DNA of 64,000 nt from assembly GCA_009783295.1 (NCBI GenBank), contig WRHK01000008.1, positions 1 through 64,000 of the forward strand, given 5' to 3'. Both the position numbers and the translations under genes were made by a program. Below the pieces are notes generated by a model. It worked only from the letters and a program-made list of their open reading frames with translations. It was not told the DNA's origin and did no database searches. Below are positions 1-7,945 of the stretch, in pieces (positions within the stretch are counted from its first letter, which is position 1; every line of letters begins with the position of its first letter). Origin of the DNA: Promicromonosporaceae bacterium. Lineage in GTDB: Bacteria; Actinomycetota; Actinomycetes; Actinomycetales; Cellulomonadaceae.

Positions 1-628
1 CCGGCCGCTGGATGATCTGCCCCGAGCCGAGCGAGCCCCCGCTGAGCACGGGCCCGAACACGGCGCCGGGCAGCACGGTGGTGAGCGTGGTGGGGCCGTC
101 GTAGCCGGCCATGAAGTCCCAGGCGGCTCGCTCCGCCACGATCTTCGAACGACGGTAGGCGGGGAAGGCCGGGTCGTCGGCAGAGAACGTCGTCTCGTCG
201 TAGACGCCGCCCGCCGTGTACGAGGTGGGGCTCGCGGTGTTGGCCGCCGACGTCATCACCACGCGGCCCACCCCGGCTGCAGCCGCGGCGCGCAGCACGT
301 GCAGCACGCCGTCACGCGCGGGGACGATGAGCTCGTCGGGGTCGGGGGCGTCGCCACCCACCAGGGGCGACGCCGGGTGGATGACGGCGGAGCAGCCGGC
401 GACCGCGTCGTCCCAGCCGTCGGGGCTCGTGAGGTCGGCCTCGGCGAGCTCGAGGCGGTCGCCGGCGTCCACCTGACCGGCCACGGCGTCGCGCACGGCC
501 TGGCCGCGCGCCGCGGACCGCACCGTGGTGCGCACGCGGTACCCGCGGCGCAGCAGCTCGACGACCGTCCAGCCGCCGATGAAGCCGGTGCCGCCGGTCA
601 CCAGCACGCGGTCGTCGATGTGATCCAT
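1..628 (-). CDS. NAD(P)-dependent epimerase/dehydratase (extended SDR), 3' end outside window
   Basis: The start lies inside the window (ATG at 628 on the minus strand) and the gene runs off the left edge. The visible 209 codons begin with a Rossmann nucleotide-binding loop (VTGGTGFIGG, residues 9-18) and later show YRRSK, the YxxxK catalytic pair of short-chain dehydrogenases. Overall similarity is to dihydroflavonol-4-reductase-like extended SDRs, which are often annotated as aldehyde reductases. The substrate cannot be read from the sequence. It is transcribed away from the peptide-transporter operon and shares its upstream region with it. Confidence 0.85.
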   Translation of the reverse strand, partial: MDHIDDRVLVTGGTGFIGGWTVVELLRRGYRVRTTVRSAARGQAVRDAVAGQVDAGDRLELAEADLTSPDGWDDAVAGCSAVIHPASPLVGGDAPDPDELIVPARDGVLHVLRAAAAAGVGRVVMTSAANTASPTSYTAGGVYDETTFSADDPAFPAYRRSKIVAERAAWDFMAGYDGPTTLTTVLPGAVFGPVLSGGSLGSGQIIQRP

Positions 629-776
629 GGCTCTACCCTCCCGCCGGTCACGGTAGCGCGCATCGAGCCAGCAGGCCGGTCAATGTATGCACATCGCCTA
701 TCGGTCACTTCTCGGTTGTCTATGTTTCGAGCAGCGCCGCACCGGCGCCCCGTTCGTACCGAGCAGAGGACACGCC

Positions 777-2414
777 ATGAGACGCCTGAGGACGCTGTCG
801 ACCGTCGCCGCGACGATCGTGACGGGCCTGGTCCTCGCGGCGTGCACCACGGGCGGCGGTGCACCGTCCGACGGCGCGGACCGCACCACCGCGGCCGTCG
901 TCGTGTTCCAGGACCTGAGCTCGATCGACCCGGCCCAGGGCGTCGACCAGGGCTCGATGAACGCGATGCACAACTTCTTCGAGGGCCTCTACCGCCTCGA
1001 CGCGCAGAACCAGCCCGTACCGGCCGGCGCCGCGGCACTGCCCGAGGTCAGCGACGACGGACTCGTCTACACGATCCGGCTCAACCCCGACGCCCGGTGG
1101 TCGGACGGCGTTCCGGTGACCGCGCACGACTACGTGTTCGCGTGGCGGCGCGCCGTCGGGATGCCGAACGCCGCCGAGCACCAGCGCACCCTCGGGTTCC
1201 TGCAGGGCGCCGACCAGATCGTGGCGGGCACCGCCGACCCGTCCACGCTGGGCGTCGAGGCGCTCGACGACCTCACGCTCCGCGCGACCCTGCGCGCACC
1301 CGCCGCGTTCTTCCCGTCGCTGCTGGCCACGCCCGCCTTCTTCCCCGTGCCGCAGCACTTCGTCACCGCGCAGGGCGCCGCCTTCGCGACGACGTCGGAC
1401 CACGTGCTGTTCAACGGGCCGTTCGTGCTCGAGGGCTTCGCAGGGCCCGGCATCGGCGGCGACTGGGCCTACGCGCGCAACGAGCTGCACTGGGACGCGG
1501 ACGCCGTCGCGCTCGACCGCGTCGACGTGCGCGTGATCCGCGAGACCAGCACGGCCGTCAACCTGTTCAACGCGGGCGAGGTCGACCAGGTGGTCATCTC
1601 CGGGCCGCAGGTGCAGGCGAACAGCGGCCGCGAGGACTTCGTGGTCGACCAGACGGCGACCGTCGGGTTCCTCGGCTACAACCACGGCCACCCCGTGCTC
1701 GCCGACCAGCGTGCCCGCGAGGCGATCTCGCTGGCCATCGACCGCGAGGCCCTCACCGAGCGCGTGCTCGCCGACGGCTCCACCCCGGCCACGGGCCTGG
1801 TCCCGCCGGGCCTGGCGACCAGCCCGACGGGCACGGACTTCGCGGCCGACGCCGGCGACGCCCTGCCCACCGACACCGCGCGCGCCGCCGCGCTGTGGCA
1901 GCAGGTGCGCGCCGACCACGGCTTCACCGACCTGACGCTCCGCCTCGAGACGTTCGACGCCGACCGCATCGCGACCGTCGCCGAGTACCTGCAGAACGCC
2001 CTGGAGACCACCCTGGACGGTCTGACCGTGACGGTCACCACCAACCCCGTGGGCGTGTTCCTCGACAAGACGGCCCGCCAGGACTTCGACCTCTACCTGC
2101 CGACGTGGGCGGCCACGTTCGCCGACCCGTCGAGCCACCTGAGCCTGTTCGGCACCGGCGAGAGCTCCAACTGGGGCGGGTACTCAAACCCGGCGTTCGA
2201 CTCCCTGCTCGAGGCCGCCCGCACCACCCACGCCGCCGACGCGCAGGCACGATGGGACGACCTGCTCGCCGCGCAGCAGGTGCTGCTGGCGGACCATGGC
2301 GTCACCCCGATCTACTTCCAGCCGTCCACCCTGCTGCGCACCCCGGCGTTCCGGGGCGTGGAGTTCCGCACCTCGGGCCCGGCCTTCTTCTTCGGCAACG
2401 CCTACTTCGCGTAG
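777..2414 (+). CDS. Peptide/oligopeptide ABC transporter substrate-binding lipoprotein
   Basis: Extracytoplasmic binding protein of the SBP_bac_5 (DppA/OppA) family, 545 residues, the usual length. I chose the ATG at 777 over an upstream in-frame start because it gives a clean lipoprotein signal: MRRLRT, a hydrophobic stretch, then the lipobox LVLAAC with the lipidated Cys at residue 23. An AGAGGA-type ribosome site precedes it. The mature protein shows family patterns such as WSDGVPVTAHDYVFAWRR and a late YFQP segment. It is followed by two permeases and two ATPases, so it supplies ligand to that importer. The peptide class is not predictable. Confidence 0.92.
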   Translation: MRRLRTLSTVAATIVTGLVLAACTTGGGAPSDGADRTTAAVVVFQDLSSIDPAQGVDQGSMNAMHNFFEGLYRLDAQNQPVPAGAAALPEVSDDGLVYTIRLNPDARWSDGVPVTAHDYVFAWRRAVGMPNAAEHQRTLGFLQGADQIVAGTADPSTLGVEALDDLTLRATLRAPAAFFPSLLATPAFFPVPQHFVTAQGAAFATTSDHVLFNGPFVLEGFAGPGIGGDWAYARNELHWDADAVALDRVDVRVIRETSTAVNLFNAGEVDQVVISGPQVQANSGREDFVVDQTATVGFLGYNHGHPVLADQRAREAISLAIDREALTERVLADGSTPATGLVPPGLATSPTGTDFAADAGDALPTDTARAAALWQQVRADHGFTDLTLRLETFDADRIATVAEYLQNALETTLDGLTVTVTTNPVGVFLDKTARQDFDLYLPTWAATFADPSSHLSLFGTGESSNWGGYSNPAFDSLLEAARTTHAADAQARWDDLLAAQQVLLADHGVTPIYFQPSTLLRTPAFRGVEFRTSGPAFFFGNAYFA

Positions 2415-2415
2415 G

Positions 2416-2619
2416 TCACGCCAGGAACGCCGTCACCACCGCGACCGCCAGCACGGCGAGCCCCACGGCCAGCACCAGCGTGCTGCGTCGCCCGCCGCCC
2501 GGCCTGCGGGCCGGCGACGCGTCGCGCCGGACGGGCCTCAGCACGTCGAAGTGGCCCGATGCCACGACCTTCACCGCCGCGCCCACCACGACAAGGACGA
2601 CCCCCACGATGAACGCCAT
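2416..2619 (-). CDS. Small two-helix membrane protein, hypothetical
   Basis: A 67-residue frame on the strand opposite the transporter operon, filling most of the 238-base gap between the binding-protein gene and the first permease. It starts MAFIVGVVLVVVGAAVKV and ends in a second hydrophobic helix (TLVLAVGLAVLAVAVV), joined by a short basic loop rich in Arg and Pro. Both helices have realistic composition for a small membrane protein. A GGTGAGGG sequence lies upstream of the ATG. It converges tail to tail with the binding-protein gene (one base apart). No family recognised. It could be a chance frame in GC-rich DNA, but the hydrophobicity pattern argues for a gene. Confidence 0.5.
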   Translation of the reverse strand: MAFIVGVVLVVVGAAVKVVASGHFDVLRPVRRDASPARRPGGGRRSTLVLAVGLAVLAVAVVTAFLA

Positions 2620-2652
2620 GTCGGAGACCGCCCTCACCGCGGGCACCCCCGG

Positions 2653-3588
2653 ATGACGCTCGCCCGGTACACGCTGCGGCGCCTCGCGTCGATGCTGGTC
2701 ACCCTGTGGATCATCGTCACGCTGACGTTCTTCCTCCTGCGGTTCCTGCCGGGCTCGCCGTGGGCGAACCCGATGGACCTCAGCCCTGAGCAGGTGGCCA
2801 TCCTCAACGAGCACGCAGGGCTGGGCCGCCCGCTCATCGAACAGTACGGCCTGTACCTCCGCGGGCTGCTGACGGGCGACCTGGGCGTCTCTTTCCAGTT
2901 CCGGGACCAGCCCGTCACGGCGCTCCTGGCGGGCCGCATCGGGCCGTCGCTGCAGCTCGGGCTGCAGGCCATCGTCGTCGGCGCGCTCGCCGGCACGGTG
3001 CTCGGCGTGGTGGCCGCGGTGCGCAGCAACACGTGGCTCGACTCGGGCTCGACCGTCACCGCCGTGCTGGGCCGCTCCGTGCCGAGCTTCGTGGCCGCCG
3101 CGCTGCTGCAGTACGTGCTCGCCGTGCGGCTGGGGTGGTTCCCCATCGCGGGGTGGAGCTTCTTCGCGCACACGGTCCTGCCCACGATCGCGCTCGCGCT
3201 GGCCCCCATGGCGGACGCGGCGCGGTTCGTGCGCACCGAGATGGTCGAGGTGCTCGCGTCCGACTACGCCGACCTTGCGCGCGCCGGCGGGCTGGGCCCC
3301 TGGCAGGTGGCGTGGAAGCACGGCCTGCGCAACTCGGTGATCCCGATGCTCACGCTGCTCGGGCCCATGGCCGTGGCGCTGCTCACGGGCTCGCTCGTGG
3401 TCGAGAACATCTTCGGCGTCCCCGGCATCGGCGAGCAGCTGGTGCGCTCGATCCTGGTCAACGACTACCCGACCGTCATGGCCGTCACCATCCTCTACTC
3501 GGCGCTGCTGCTGGTGGTCGTGTTCGTGGTGGACGTGCTGTACAGCGTGGTCGACCCCCGCGTGCGGCTGGGGGGTGGGCGCCGATGA
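2653..3588 (+). CDS. Peptide ABC transporter permease (DppB/OppB type)
   Basis: A 311-residue inner-membrane permease of the BPD_transp_1 family with the N-terminal region typical of DppB: a basic start, a first helix (WIIVTLTFFLLRFLPGSPW), a periplasmic segment, then five further helices. The EAA-loop contact with the ATPase is visible as DYADLARAGGLGPWQVAWKH, and the C-terminal part has VENIFGVPGIG, a signature of this family. Its stop overlaps the next start (ATGA), so the two permeases are translationally coupled. Confidence 0.93.
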   Translation: MTLARYTLRRLASMLVTLWIIVTLTFFLLRFLPGSPWANPMDLSPEQVAILNEHAGLGRPLIEQYGLYLRGLLTGDLGVSFQFRDQPVTALLAGRIGPSLQLGLQAIVVGALAGTVLGVVAAVRSNTWLDSGSTVTAVLGRSVPSFVAAALLQYVLAVRLGWFPIAGWSFFAHTVLPTIALALAPMADAARFVRTEMVEVLASDYADLARAGGLGPWQVAWKHGLRNSVIPMLTLLGPMAVALLTGSLVVENIFGVPGIGEQLVRSILVNDYPTVMAVTILYSALLLVVVFVVDVLYSVVDPRVRLGGGRR

Positions 3589-4418
3589 GCCCGTGGCGTC
3601 GCCTGCTGCGCCGCCCGACGTCGGTCGCCTCGCTCGCGTTCCTCGCCGTCGTGGTGGTGGTCGCCGTCGGCGCGACGGTGCTCGGCGTCGTCGACCCGAC
3701 CGCGCAGGACCTGCACGCCGTCAACCAGACGCCCGGCGGCGCGCACCTGCTCGGCACCGACGGGTTCGGCCGCGACCTGCTCGCGCGCCTGCTCATGGGC
3801 GTGCGCGTCTCCCTGACCATCGCGTTCTTCGCCGGGCTGCTCGACCTCACCGTGGGCATCGCCTACGGGCTCGTCTCGGGCCTGGCCGGGCCGAGCGTCG
3901 ACGCCGCGATGCAGCGCGTGCTCGAGGTGCTCGCCGGCATCCCCACCCTGGTGGTCCTGGTGCTGATGCTGCTGGTGCTGCCGCCCGGGATGGTCTCGAT
4001 CGTGCTGGCGATGGCCCTGACGGGCTGGATCCCGATGGCCCGGTTGGTGCGCGCGCAGGCGTTTCGCGTCAAGGAGCGGGAGTTCATGCTCGCGGCGCGC
4101 GTGCTCGGGGCCGGCCGGGTGCGGCTGGCGCTGCGGCACGTGCTGCCCAACAGCCTGGGCCTGGTGGTGGTGCAGACCATGTTCACCATCCCGACGGCGA
4201 TCTTCTTCGAGGCGTTCCTCAGCTTCATCGGCCTGGGCCTCCGGCCGCCCGTCGCCTCGCTGGGCACGCTGCTGAGCACCGGCTTCCAGACCATGACGTT
4301 CCTGCCGCACCAGCTTCTGGTCCCCGCGATCGCGCTCTCGGCCGTCATGATCGCGTTCAACCTGCTCGCCGACGGGCTGCGCGACGCGTTCGACCCGCGG
4401 GGGGTGACCCGCCGGTGA
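3585..4418 (+). CDS. Peptide ABC transporter permease (DppC/OppC type)
   Basis: A 277-residue permease of the DppC/OppC class, beginning at the ATG that overlaps the preceding stop. It has an N-terminal helix (SLAFLAVVVVVAVGATVLG), the GTDGFGRDLLARLL segment diagnostic of DppC proteins, and an EAA loop (KEREFMLAARVLGAGRVRLALRH). It should form the transmembrane heterodimer with the preceding permease. Its stop codon overlaps the GTG start of the first ATPase. Confidence 0.93.
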   Translation: MSPWRRLLRRPTSVASLAFLAVVVVVAVGATVLGVVDPTAQDLHAVNQTPGGAHLLGTDGFGRDLLARLLMGVRVSLTIAFFAGLLDLTVGIAYGLVSGLAGPSVDAAMQRVLEVLAGIPTLVVLVLMLLVLPPGMVSIVLAMALTGWIPMARLVRAQAFRVKEREFMLAARVLGAGRVRLALRHVLPNSLGLVVVQTMFTIPTAIFFEAFLSFIGLGLRPPVASLGTLLSTGFQTMTFLPHQLLVPAIALSAVMIAFNLLADGLRDAFDPRGVTRR

Positions 4419-5434
4419 CCCCCCTGCTCGAGGTCGAGGACCTCCACGTCTCGTTCTCCACCGACGCCGGCCGCGTCCAGGCCGTGCGCGGCGTCTCGTT
4501 CAGCCTCCGGGCAGGCGAGGTGCTCGCCGTCGTGGGCGAGTCCGGGTCCGGCAAGTCCGTCACGGCCCGCGCGATCATGGGCCTGCTCGCCCGGAACGGG
4601 AGCGTCGACTCCGGGGCGGTGCGCCTACGCGGCCGCGACCTGCTCCAGGCGAGCGAGCGTGAGCTGCGGCGCGTGCGCGGCAAGGACGTCTCGATGGTGT
4701 TCCAGGACCCCATGACGTGCCTGGACCCGACCATGCCCGTCGGCCGCCAGGTCATGGAGCCGCTGCGCCACCACACGCGGGTGTCCCGGCGGGCGGCTCG
4801 CGCGGCCGCGGCCGAGCTGCTGGCCCGGGTGGGCATCGCCCCGGACCGCATGCGCCAGTACCCCCACCAGTTCTCCGGCGGGCAGCGCCAGCGCATCGCG
4901 CTCGCGATCGCGCTGGTCAACCGCCCCGACGTCGTGCTGGCCGACGAGCCGACGACGGCGCTCGACGTCTCCGTCCAGGCTCAGATCCTCGACCTGCTCG
5001 CCGAGCTGCGCCGCACCACCGGCACGGCCATGGTGCTGGTGACGCACGACCTGGGCGTGGTTGCCTCCGTCGCCGACCACGTGGCCGTCATGTATGCGGG
5101 GCGGATCGTCGAGCTCGGCACCACGCGCGAGGTCTTCTACCACCCGCAGCACCCCTACACCTGGGGCCTGCTGGGCTCGCTGCCCACCGCGCAGACGGGG
5201 CGGCTCGAGACCGTCCCGGGCTCCCCTCCAGACCTGCTCGACCCGCCCCCGGGCGACGCGTTCGCGCCCCGCAACGCGTACGCCCTGCCGCGCGACCTCG
5301 AGGAGGCGCCGCCGTTCTTCGACGTCTCCCCCACGCACCGGGCCGCGACCTGGCTGCTGGCGCCCGGTGCCCCCGCGGTCGAGCCGCCCGCCGACGTCCG
5401 CGCCCGCTGGGACCGCTGGGAGGAGCAGCGATGA
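4415..5434 (+). CDS. Peptide ABC transporter ATP-binding protein (DppD/OppD type)
   Basis: A 339-residue ABC ATPase starting at a GTG that overlaps the permease stop (GTGA). Walker A is GESGSGKS, the ABC signature is FSGGQRQR, and Walker B is VVLADEPTTALD, followed by the H-loop in VTHDLG. The C-terminal part has the HPYTWGLLGSLP segment of the oligopeptide/dipeptide ATPase extension. The longer in-frame open frame upstream overlaps the permease and is discarded. Coupled at its end to the partner ATPase (ATGA). Confidence 0.93.
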   Translation: MTPLLEVEDLHVSFSTDAGRVQAVRGVSFSLRAGEVLAVVGESGSGKSVTARAIMGLLARNGSVDSGAVRLRGRDLLQASERELRRVRGKDVSMVFQDPMTCLDPTMPVGRQVMEPLRHHTRVSRRAARAAAAELLARVGIAPDRMRQYPHQFSGGQRQRIALAIALVNRPDVVLADEPTTALDVSVQAQILDLLAELRRTTGTAMVLVTHDLGVVASVADHVAVMYAGRIVELGTTREVFYHPQHPYTWGLLGSLPTAQTGRLETVPGSPPDLLDPPPGDAFAPRNAYALPRDLEEAPPFFDVSPTHRAATWLLAPGAPAVEPPADVRARWDRWEEQR

Positions 5435-6303
5435 CCCTGCTCGAGATCGCTCACCTGCGCCAGACCTACGGCCGCGGCCGCTCCCAGGTGGTGGCCGTCG
5501 ACGACCTCAGCCTCACGATCGCCGAGGGCGAGACGTTCGGCCTGGTCGGCGAGTCCGGCTCCGGCAAGACCACCACCGGGCGCGCCGTCGTCGGGCTCCA
5601 CGCACCCGTGAGCGGGAGCGTCCGGTACCGCGGCCGGGACCTCGCCGGGGCCCTGCGCGGGCGGGCCGGCGCGGCCGTGCGGCGCGAGGTCCAGATGGTG
5701 TTCCAGGATCCGTACGCCTCGCTGGACCCGCGCATGCGCGTGCGCGACATCGTGGCCGAGGGCCTCGTCATCGCCCGTGACCGGCGCGACCTGGTCGGCC
5801 GGGTCGCGCGGACGCTCGACGCCGTCGGGCTCGACGCGTCGTTCGCCGAGCGCTACCCGCACGAGCTGTCCGGCGGGCAGCGCCAGCGCGTCGGGATCGC
5901 GCGGGCGCTCGTGGTCGACCCGCGGTTCGTGGTGCTCGACGAGCCGATCTCGGCGCTCGACGTGTCCGTCCAGGCGCAGGTGGTCAACCTGCTGGCCGAC
6001 CTCAAGCGCGAGCGTGGGCTCACCTACCTGTTCATCGCCCACGACCTCGCGATGGTGCGGCACGTCAGCGACCGCATCGGCGTCATGCACCGGGGCAGGC
6101 TGGTCGAGGTGGGGCCCGCCGCGCAGGTGTACGGCGACCCCCTGCACCCGTACACGCGCTCGCTGCTGTCCGCGGTGCCCCTGCCCGACCCGGACGCCGA
6201 GCGCGGCCGCACCCGGATCACCTACGACGGGTCCCAGGCCGACGGGTCGCTGGTCGAGGTGTCGTCCGGACGTTTCGTACGGCAAGACCGACCCGATATC
6301 TGA
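5431..6303 (+). CDS. Peptide ABC transporter ATP-binding protein (DppF/OppF type)
   Basis: The second ATPase of the importer, 290 residues. It has Walker A (GESGSGKT), signature LSGGQRQR, Walker B (FVVLDEPISALD) and the family-specific HPYTRSLLSAVPLPDP segment near the C terminus. It is the last gene of the five-gene set of binding protein, two permeases and two ATPases. All junctions after the first permease are 4-base overlaps, which points to one translationally coupled message. Confidence 0.93.
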   Translation: MTLLEIAHLRQTYGRGRSQVVAVDDLSLTIAEGETFGLVGESGSGKTTTGRAVVGLHAPVSGSVRYRGRDLAGALRGRAGAAVRREVQMVFQDPYASLDPRMRVRDIVAEGLVIARDRRDLVGRVARTLDAVGLDASFAERYPHELSGGQRQRVGIARALVVDPRFVVLDEPISALDVSVQAQVVNLLADLKRERGLTYLFIAHDLAMVRHVSDRIGVMHRGRLVEVGPAAQVYGDPLHPYTRSLLSAVPLPDPDAERGRTRITYDGSQADGSLVEVSSGRFVRQDRPDI

Positions 6304-6329
6304 CAGCCTTCTTAGTCTGTTCCTGTCAG
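6300..6329. repeat. Short inverted repeat between transporter operon and glycosyltransferase gene
   Basis: CTGACAG at 6300-6306 is mirrored by CTGTCAG at 6323-6329. The left arm overlaps the stop region of the last transporter gene, and the right arm ends just before the CAGGCT that could be the -10 box of the next gene (6327-6332). The 16-base spacer is AT-richer than its surroundings. It could be an operator or a weak terminator; there is no T tract. Confidence 0.35.
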
Positions 6330-6338
6330 GCTCGTGAC

Positions 6339-7937
6339 ATGGAGCGAGGCCGAAACCTCTCCAGGGGTGCGCGCGTGCCGTGGCAGGCGATCGCCGCCGG
6401 GACCGCCGCCGTCGCCTTCCTGGGACGGTTCCTGCGGATCCAGGGCCTGGACGGCCTCGTGTCGGTCCGCGGGTACGACGACGGCGTGTACTTCGCGGCG
6501 GCGCTCAACCTGATCCACGGCCGCCTCCCCTACGCCGACTTCCTCTACCTGCAGCCGCCCGGCGGGTTCCTGGCTCTCGCGCCGGCCGCCGGGCTCGCGC
6601 CCGTGCTCGGCGACCGCACGGCGCTCGTGCTGGCGCGGCTCGGCGTCATGGCCCTCGGGGCCGTCAACACCGCGCTCGTCGTGGCCGTGGCCCGGCGGTG
6701 GGGCCGGCTCGCGGCGCTGACCGGCGGCCTGCTCTACGCCATCGCGCCGATCGCGTCGGCGGCCGAGTACGTCACGCTGCTCGAGCCGTTCGGCACGTTC
6801 GCCCTGCTGGCGGGCGTGCTGCTGCTGGAACGCGCGGCGCGCTCGACGACGCCGCGCGGGCGCGCCTGGCTCGCCGTCGTGGCCGGGGCGGTGCTGGCCT
6901 GGATGCCGCTGGCCAAGATCTGGGGCGTCGTGCCGCTCGCGATCGTGGTGCTCTGGGCGCTGGTGCGGTTCGGGTGGCGCGACGCCGTGCGGGTGGCCGG
7001 GGGCGCGACGGCGATGCTCGTCGCCGCCGTCGCGCCGTTCGCGGTGCCCGCCCGCTCGGCGATGCTGCACCAGGTGGTGCTCGACCAGCTGGGGCGCTCC
7101 CGCATGCCCGGGAGCGTGCTCGGCCGCCTCCAGGACGTGCTCGGCACCTCCGACTCGGGGCTCGGGCGGCTGGCGTCCGGGCCCGGAGGCGCGTTCGTCG
7201 CCGGCGCCGCCACCGTGCTGGTGGTCGCCGCTCTCGTCGCCTCGGGCCTGAGCGCCTGGCGGGCGCGGCGCGGGCGAGTGTGGGTGGTGCTGGCGGCCGC
7301 GCAGGTGGTGGTGCTGGCGGCCGCGCCGTCGTACTTCCCGCACTACTCGGCGTTCGCGGCGCCGTCGCTCGTGGTGGTGGTCGCGGCCGGCGTCTCGACG
7401 CTGCGCCGGCCCGCGTCGCGCCGTGTCGTCGCCGTGGCCGGGGTGGCGCTCGGGGTCGTCGGCTCCGTCACCGCGCTGGCGCTCGTGACCGTCGGGCCGT
7501 TCCGGCCGCGGCCCGGCGGCGCGTTCCCCGAGTCGCAGGTCTCCGCGCTGCTCCCCGCGGGGTGCGTGGTCGCCGACGCCCCGATGCCGCTCATCCTGCT
7601 CGACCGGTACTCGGCGGAGATCACCGCCGGGTGCGACGTGCCCGTCGACCCGTCGGGCCAGACGTACTTCGTCGGCGCCTACGACGCGCGGGGCCGCGCG
7701 ATCCCTCGCATCGACAACATCATCTGGCAGGGCGACGCCACGGCCTACCTGCGCTCCGGCGCCGCGACGCTCCTCTCGCGGCCGCAGGGCAACCAGTTCA
7801 CCCCGGAGACGGTCACGGCCATCGAGGACGGCCGGGTCGTCAGGCACGTCGGCGACATCACCGTGATCACGCCGACGGCCAAGGAGCCGCCCTGGACCGA
7901 CCTCCACACCGACTCGGGGCTCGTCTCCCCGGGCTGA
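6339..7937 (+). CDS. GT-C family membrane glycosyltransferase (PMT/ArnT-like)
   Basis: A 532-residue polytopic membrane protein. Near the N terminus, RGYDDGVYF (DD at residues 47-48) followed by HGRLPYADFLYLQPPG matches the first extracytoplasmic loop of GT39/PMT-type transferases, where the acidic pair is catalytic and polyprenyl-phosphate sugar is the donor. About ten hydrophobic segments follow, then a soluble C-terminal tail. A likely role is transfer of a sugar to a cell-wall or secreted acceptor; donor and acceptor are unknown. The ATG lies six bases after CAGGCT, fitting a leaderless message. It is convergent with the metal ATPase gene. Confidence 0.82.
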   Translation: MERGRNLSRGARVPWQAIAAGTAAVAFLGRFLRIQGLDGLVSVRGYDDGVYFAAALNLIHGRLPYADFLYLQPPGGFLALAPAAGLAPVLGDRTALVLARLGVMALGAVNTALVVAVARRWGRLAALTGGLLYAIAPIASAAEYVTLLEPFGTFALLAGVLLLERAARSTTPRGRAWLAVVAGAVLAWMPLAKIWGVVPLAIVVLWALVRFGWRDAVRVAGGATAMLVAAVAPFAVPARSAMLHQVVLDQLGRSRMPGSVLGRLQDVLGTSDSGLGRLASGPGGAFVAGAATVLVVAALVASGLSAWRARRGRVWVVLAAAQVVVLAAAPSYFPHYSAFAAPSLVVVVAAGVSTLRRPASRRVVAVAGVALGVVGSVTALALVTVGPFRPRPGGAFPESQVSALLPAGCVVADAPMPLILLDRYSAEITAGCDVPVDPSGQTYFVGAYDARGRAIPRIDNIIWQGDATAYLRSGAATLLSRPQGNQFTPETVTAIEDGRVVRHVGDITVITPTAKEPPWTDLHTDSGLVSPG

Positions 7938-7945
7938 GCGCCCGG

